Assembly: GCF_020991125.1 (NCBI RefSeq)
Contig: NZ_CP087715.1
Coordinates: forward strand, 957,501-1,021,500
Length of the DNA stretch: 64,000 nt
Reading direction: 5' to 3'
DNA from: Microbulbifer celer
GTDB taxonomy: Bacteria; Pseudomonadota; Gammaproteobacteria; Pseudomonadales; Cellvibrionaceae
The position numbers and the translations under genes were made by a program. A model generated the notes under the pieces. It searched no databases, had not been told where the DNA came from, and saw nothing but the letters and a program-made list of their open reading frames with translations. Below are positions 60,438 to 64,000 of this stretch, in pieces. Position 1 is the first letter of the stretch. Each line of letters opens with the position of its first letter.

Positions 60438-60729
60438 TGCCGGTCCGTAAAAATGGTTGTCTGTGCCAGCGTGTAATTTAGAGCACTAATTTGGCGCGCA
60501 GCATTTGGCTTTTTGCCATGGTAAAATTAAGCAGTTTCTTTCCTAGTGCTTTCGTTTAAGTTCATTGGGATAGCGGCAACTCCGCTGCAGTAACGTGGAG
60601 TGCCAATAAGAGAATAATTGGTTGGGGAAAGCTGGAAGTTATTTCCTCGTTTTTAAGGAGCTTCGGCGCATTCGGTGCCCGTAGGTACTTCGGAGTGCGT
60701 CAGCCATAACCAGGCGCTGCAACCGACAT
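60438..60729 (+). repeat. Cassette 30: ORF-less repeated cassette, copy F, truncated
   Basis: Sixth copy, nearly identical to copy B. Its attC begins at 60704 (CCATAAC) but is cut after 26 bases by the IS3-family element; the remaining 90 or so bases, including R', are missing. Confidence 0.8.
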
Positions 60730-60780
60730 TGATCTTCCCCCGCTTTAGCGGACACCAAAGTCAAACTGACGAGGTGTCTG

Positions 60781-61146
60781 ATGCCGAAATGCAACAACCC
60801 CAAAAAAACCTGGAAGTATTCAAACGAATTCAAAGTAAAAGCAGTATTGCTCAGCTTAATTGACGGTGTTCGAGTAAAAGAGGTGGCCGCTACACTCGAC
60901 ATTCATCCGTTCATGCTGTCACGATGGCGAAAAGAGTATAGGGATGGAAAGATAGTGGCTGATAAAAGAAAGAAGTTGACCGGGGTAGTGTCCAAGCATG
61001 AGAAAGAGCTGTCGAAAGTAAAGCGCTTAGAAGCGGAGAATCGGAAGCTCAAACAGGAGGTCGATCTGCTAAAAAAGTGGCAACGGTTTCTTGCGGAGGA
61101 ACATCAGCAAGGTATCGATTCATCCAGAGATTTGGACAAGAGCTAG
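60781..61146 (+). CDS. IS3-family transposase OrfA
   Basis: 121 residues. A helix-turn-helix (EFKVKAVLLSLIDGVRVKEVAATLDIHPFMLSRWRKEY) is followed by a leucine-zipper coiled coil (KELSKVKRLEAENRKLKQEV) for dimerisation. The slippery heptamer A-AAA-AAG at 61071-61077 is in the correct frame for -1 frameshifting into OrfB. Confidence 0.92.
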   Translation: MPKCNNPKKTWKYSNEFKVKAVLLSLIDGVRVKEVAATLDIHPFMLSRWRKEYRDGKIVADKRKKLTGVVSKHEKELSKVKRLEAENRKLKQEVDLLKKWQRFLAEEHQQGIDSSRDLDKS

Positions 61147-61964
61147 GTATACGAAAAACATGTGAGTGGCTGGGCGTGTCACGCAGTGGTTACTATGACT
61201 GGGTGAAAAGGCCGCCATCAGGTAGAAAGTGCGAAGATGAAGACCTGAAAACACAGATTCAGCAAATATTTGATGAATCTGCAGGGCGCTATGGTAGTCC
61301 GCGAATCTGGAAAGCACTGCAGAACCAAGGTTATGAGGTTAGTCGTAAGCGTGTAGCCCGTTTGATGCAGGAGATGGGGCTAATAGGTAGGGTAACTCGC
61401 GTAACACGAAGAGCGCCGGGTGTGAAGCGTTTCCTGGCTTCTGGCGACAATCTTCGATCGGACGGAGCAGTGCCAAGTAGCATGAACCAGGTTTGGGTTG
61501 CTGACGTAACGTATCTAAAAGTTAAGGGCCAATGGCATTACTTATCAGCCATCATGGATTTGCACTCTCGTCGAGTTGTCGGGTGGAGCTTAGATACGAA
61601 GAGAACAACCGAGCTTACTAGAAGAACGCTGGCAAATGCTGTAAGGAAAAGAGGTGCGCCACCAGGATTGATGCTGCATACAGATAGGGGCGTTGAGTAC
61701 CGAGGGTCTGAATACCAAAAGGACCTGAAACGATACGGTATTCAGCATAGCTTGAGTCGGCCAGGTAAGTGTACTGACAATGCTCATATGGAGTCGTTCT
61801 TCCATAGCCTCAAAGCCGAGCTAATTCGAGGTACAATCTTCCACAAAGCGAGCGATTTAAAGTATGCTTTGGCTCGGTATATTAATGATTTCTATAACCG
61901 TAAGCGGCTGCATTCTGCGCTAGATTATCAATCTCCGATGGAATATGAGCGAATAGCAGCATGA
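61077..61964 (+). CDS. IS3-family transposase OrfB (DDE integrase)
   Basis: About 295 residues, expressed as OrfAB by -1 frameshift. The rve-type catalytic core has WVADVTYL (first Asp), LHTDRGVEY (second Asp) and DNAHMESFFHSLKAE (Glu). The N-terminal YGSPRIWKAL HTH_21 block is present. The frame is intact, so the element may still transpose. Confidence 0.93.
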   Translation: MATVSCGGTSARYRFIQRFGQELGIRKTCEWLGVSRSGYYDWVKRPPSGRKCEDEDLKTQIQQIFDESAGRYGSPRIWKALQNQGYEVSRKRVARLMQEMGLIGRVTRVTRRAPGVKRFLASGDNLRSDGAVPSSMNQVWVADVTYLKVKGQWHYLSAIMDLHSRRVVGWSLDTKRTTELTRRTLANAVRKRGAPPGLMLHTDRGVEYRGSEYQKDLKRYGIQHSLSRPGKCTDNAHMESFFHSLKAELIRGTIFHKASDLKYALARYINDFYNRKRLHSALDYQSPMEYERIAA

Positions 61965-61998
61965 AAAATGGTGTGTCCGTTTTATCGGGGCAAGATCA

Positions 61999-62175
61999 AA
62001 GATCAGGGGTCACTACGCCTACTTTGGGATCAGAGGCAACAGCGAATCGCTGGGACGCTTCTTGTATCTGGTACGGCGGCTCTGGATAAAGTGGCTGCGG
62101 CGACGATCACAGAGGTATCGGTTGAGTTGGGGGGCGCTGAAAGACTGTTACAGCGTTACCCACTTCTGGTGGTAA
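61999..62175 (+). pseudogene. Group II intron maturase, C-terminal fragment
   Basis: The first frame after the IS reads KIRGHYAYFGIRGN...RFLYLVRRLWIKWLRRRSQ...LSWGALKD, the conserved C-terminal end of group II intron-encoded reverse transcriptase/maturases (GHYAYxGIxGN and LxRRSQ). All polymerase motifs are missing, removed at the IS junction. The last residues appear frameshifted before the stop at 62175. Confidence 0.85.
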
Positions 62176-62286
62176 GACTATCAGTCGTGAGACCCGCGAA
62201 GGTGATGAATTGAGGAGCCGGATACGTTAATCACGCACGTCCGGATCTGTGGGGGGCGGTGATGATGACATCACCGTCTGCCTGAC
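62176..62286 (+). ncRNA. 3' end of a group II intron (domains V and VI)
   Basis: The 34-nt domain V spans 62215-62248: it starts GAGCCGGAT, has loop TTAAT and closes with GTCCGGATCT; CCGGA/TCCGG pair. Next is GTGGGGGGCGG and a domain VI hairpin (CGGTGATG/CATCACCG) ending GCCTGAC at 62286, the usual position of the 3' splice site. The arrangement is that of bacterial group IIC introns, some of which target attC sites. Confidence 0.78.
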
Positions 62287-62358
62287 CACCTTTTGTATTA
62301 CTCGCTGCCGCTCAAACATTTACACAAAATGCGGTCCGCGCTGGCTGCGCCTTATGAG
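62287..62358 (+). repeat. Damaged attC remnant (3' part) after the intron
   Basis: CACCTTTTGTATTACTCGC and the following bases match the internal part of the cassette 3-type attC arms. The 5' part (R'') is absent, and the last bases (CTGCGCCTTATGAG) lack the TGCGCTGGGCGT segment that contains R'. The site should no longer recombine. Confidence 0.75.
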
Positions 62359-62366
62359 ATGGATAC

Positions 62367-62978
62367 ATGGATAATTATTTAATATATGTCGGCGTAGCAA
62401 TAGCTACTATTCTATTGCCTGGGCCCGCAGTTATGTTGACTATTAATAATTCTATTCAGAGAGGATTATTTAAATCAATTTCTGGGATACTTGGTATAGC
62501 ATTAGCAATATTGCTTGTGGCGGTTATTTCTGCTACAAGTTTAGGCATTATTTTGGCAAGTTCTGTAATGGCTTTCACCATTGTGAAAATAATGGGTGCT
62601 GTATATTTAATATACCTGGGCATAAAAACGTGGTGTGCAAAAGAGACAAGCGGAGCATGCTCTAGTTTTCAGGAGATCTCATTTTTAAGATGCTTTGTTG
62701 AAGGTTTTCTAGTTTCCATTCTAAATCCAAAAGCTGCTGTTTTCTTTATGTCTATATTTCCCCAATTTATTGACCTGTCTCAAGAGTATAGGCCACAGTT
62801 TGTTTTATTGGCGATGACTTTTAGCGCGCTAGTAATAGTTGTTCACACAACCTACGCAATTTTTTCCTCTTTTGCTAAATCTAAGATTTCGTCATCAAAA
62901 GTTAGTGTCTTTTTAAATAAAGTTAGTGCGGGAGTTTTCGTTGGTTCTGGTATTGGTTTAGCCGCTTCAAGTAAGTAA
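62367..62978 (+). CDS. LysE/RhtB-family exporter
   Basis: A 203-residue inner-membrane protein with about six helices. The N-terminal ATILLPGPAVMLTINNSIQRGLFKSISGILGIALA and central FVEGFLVSILNPKAAVFFMSIFPQF are the LysE family signatures (amino-acid efflux). It is AT-rich like cassette genes. Its 5' attC is broken and no intact attC follows. Confidence 0.88.
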   Translation: MDNYLIYVGVAIATILLPGPAVMLTINNSIQRGLFKSISGILGIALAILLVAVISATSLGIILASSVMAFTIVKIMGAVYLIYLGIKTWCAKETSGACSSFQEISFLRCFVEGFLVSILNPKAAVFFMSIFPQFIDLSQEYRPQFVLLAMTFSALVIVVHTTYAIFSSFAKSKISSSKVSVFLNKVSAGVFVGSGIGLAASSK

Positions 62979-63087
62979 GCTATTCATGAAAAGGCCAAGT
63001 GCAGCGACAACTTTTCCGTTACCGCTTCACCTTTCATTACTAAGCTGCGTATTTCGGCAGCGTTAGTTGCAACCAGGAATCTAGAGT
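62979..63087 (+). other. Gap with degenerate attC-like end
   Basis: CGGCAGCGTTAGTTGC (GTTAGTT at 63062) resembles an attC 3' end, but I find no matching R'' box or paired arms. Possibly a decayed site. Confidence 0.3.
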
Positions 63088-63456
63088 GTGATTGAAATTA
63101 TACGGAGTAAAGATTGCGGAAATTCTCCCAAAAATCAGTTTGTAGAGAAGGTGGTCGTTGCTTTAGAATCTGGTGATTTTGAGTTTCTTGATGGAGTTCT
63201 ATCTGAAGGGGCTGTCTGGGAACTCGCGAATAGTAGTGTAACGGAAGGAGATGGTCTCCGAGCTCATATTCAAAGTTGTGGAGAGGGCGTTGCTCTAGTA
63301 AAAGTTGACCATGTAATTTCACATGGAAAATCAGGTTCAGCAAATGGTTATATCCAAGATAGGAAAGGTAAGGTGCTTCACTTTTGCCACTTCATAGAAT
63401 TTACAAGTGCAAAATGTGTGAAAATCAATAGGGTTTGTAGCTACGGAAAGTGCTAG
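63088..63456 (+). CDS. NTF2-like (SnoaL-type) protein
   Basis: 122 residues from a GTG. IIRSKDCGNSPKNQFVEKVVVALESGDFEFLDGVLSEGAVWELANSS at the N-terminus is characteristic of a family of small NTF2-fold proteins in many bacteria, with YIQDRKGKVLHFCHFIEFTS strands at the end. Function unknown. Not related closely to the NTF2 cassettes 8 and 15. Confidence 0.65.
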   Translation: MIEIIRSKDCGNSPKNQFVEKVVVALESGDFEFLDGVLSEGAVWELANSSVTEGDGLRAHIQSCGEGVALVKVDHVISHGKSGSANGYIQDRKGKVLHFCHFIEFTSAKCVKINRVCSYGKC

Positions 63457-63517
63457 GCTACGAAGCACTTGGTATCAAGTTTGAAATGCGACGCCATTAG
63501 AGTAGCAGGAGAATCTG

Positions 63518-64000
63518 ATGAGAGAAATATTTCTATCTTCATCTTTCGCTGATGTAACAGATCTGTTTGTAAAATTCAGTGGAGGAAATCATGACGGTCA
63601 AAGAGTTACATTTATCCCAACAGCAAGCCTCACAGAAGAGGTAACGTTTTACGTGAGGGCAGGAAGGGAAGCCCTGGAAAAACTAGGTTTAATAGTTGAT
63701 GAACTAGAAATTTCAACGGCAACTAGTGAAGAAATAGAAAGCAGACTCGAAAATAATGACTACATCTACATTACCGGCGGAAATACATTCTTTTTACTTC
63801 AAGAGCTTAAGAGGACAGGTTCAGATAAGCTTATAACTGATCATATAAAATCTGGGAAGAAGTATATCGGGGAATCTGCCGGTTCTATTATCCTTTCACG
63901 GAATATAGAGTATGTGAAAGGCATGGACGATTTCTCAGCCGCGCCGAAGATTGGTTCTTTTTCTTCATTAGGTCTGGTTGAATTTTACCCAGTTCCTCAT
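63518..64000 (+). CDS. Peptidase E (S51)-like protein, partial
   Basis: Begins at an ATG with GCAGGAG upstream and runs off the window after 161 codons. The frame reads MREIFLSSSFADV..., has the YITGGNTFFLLQEL block and the nucleophile in IGESAGSIILS, as in aspartyl dipeptidase/peptidase E proteins. No attC is seen between it and the preceding gene. Confidence 0.85.
   Translation, partial: MREIFLSSSFADVTDLFVKFSGGNHDGQRVTFIPTASLTEEVTFYVRAGREALEKLGLIVDELEISTATSEEIESRLENNDYIYITGGNTFFLLQELKRTGSDKLITDHIKSGKKYIGESAGSIILSRNIEYVKGMDDFSAAPKIGSFSSLGLVEFYPVPH

Larger units (their letters stand above)
60730..61998 (+). mobile_element. IS3-family insertion sequence
   Basis: About 1.27 kb with imperfect terminal inverted repeats beginning TGATCTTCCCCCG (left) and TGATCTTGCCCCG (right, complement), both continuing to CGGACAC. 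It carries two overlapping transposase frames. The flanks (CAT left, AAG right) show no target duplication, and the right flank is unrelated to the interrupted attC, so DNA was lost next to the element. Confidence 0.93.

Noticed and set aside
61968..62213. 81-codon frame after the IS
   Set aside because: It crosses the IS end into intron sequence; the real coding remnant is the other frame, matching the maturase C-terminus.
45372..62358. CRISPR array explanation for the repeated sequence
   Set aside because: Repeats are 72-146 bases, imperfectly palindromic, flanked by R''/R' boxes and separated by genes of varied size; no short regular spacers or cas genes.

Overview
The window reads as part of the chromosome of a gammaproteobacterium, most likely a marine Cellvibrionales/Microbulbifer-type organism. 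The reasons are the queA-tgt-secDF, pyrC-rnt, ccoNOQP-GHIS and fxsA-groESL gene orders, a secreted polyhydroxybutyrate depolymerase, DUF1631 and AmpD/AmpE/AmpG homologues, moderately GC-rich codon use, and a very large chromosomal integron. Genus is an inference; no search could be run.

Layout. (1) 1-3820: the 3' part of an rRNA operon (16S-23S spacer, complete 23S, complete 5S, terminators) and a tRNA-Leu(CAA) on the minus strand. (2) 3.9-43.5 kb: conserved housekeeping genes. These cover queuosine tRNA modification (queA, tgt), Sec export (secD, secF), a secreted PHB depolymerase, RNase T, pyrimidine and arginine synthesis (pyrC, argG), the complete cbb3 oxidase operon with its assembly genes (ccoNOQP, ccoGHIS plus a TauE/SafE-type membrane protein), a GtrA/GtrB-like glycosylation set, nadC, a DUF1631 protein, ampD-ampE and ampG (peptidoglycan recycling), a Trp-type alkyltransferase-like protein, a DUF481 outer-membrane protein, an SDR, a cyclopropane-fatty-acid-synthase-type methyltransferase, fxsA and groES-groEL.

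(3) 43.58 kb to about 62.4 kb: a chromosomal integron. The integrase gene runs leftward and converges on groEL. A LexA-type box overlaps its promoter, followed by an attI region and then about 30 cassettes on the plus strand. I located 29 complete attC sites plus two damaged ones. The boundaries check themselves: in 27 of 30 cassettes the 7-base R' box at the 5' junction is the exact reverse complement of the R'' box of the cassette's own 3' attC, and the other three differ at one base. Cassette genes include a HEPN-like protein next to attI, a zinc-ribbon protein, NTF2-fold and SMI1/KNR4 immunity-like proteins, an RMF-like protein, an OLD-type ATPase/TOPRIM nuclease, a coiled-coil membrane protein, an EIDG-motif nuclease-like protein, a tautomerase homologue without the catalytic proline, a hydrolase and several tiny membrane proteins. 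One ORF-less cassette occurs six times, one frameshifted cassette three times, and a two-cassette block of about 870 bp is repeated identically.

(4) 60.7-62.4 kb: an IS3-family element has replaced most of one attC and sits directly against the 3' end of a truncated group II intron (maturase C-terminus, domain V, domain VI), which in turn sits in a damaged attC. (5) 62.4-64.0 kb: a LysE-type exporter, an NTF2-like protein and a peptidase E homologue cut by the window edge, without recognisable intact attC sites.
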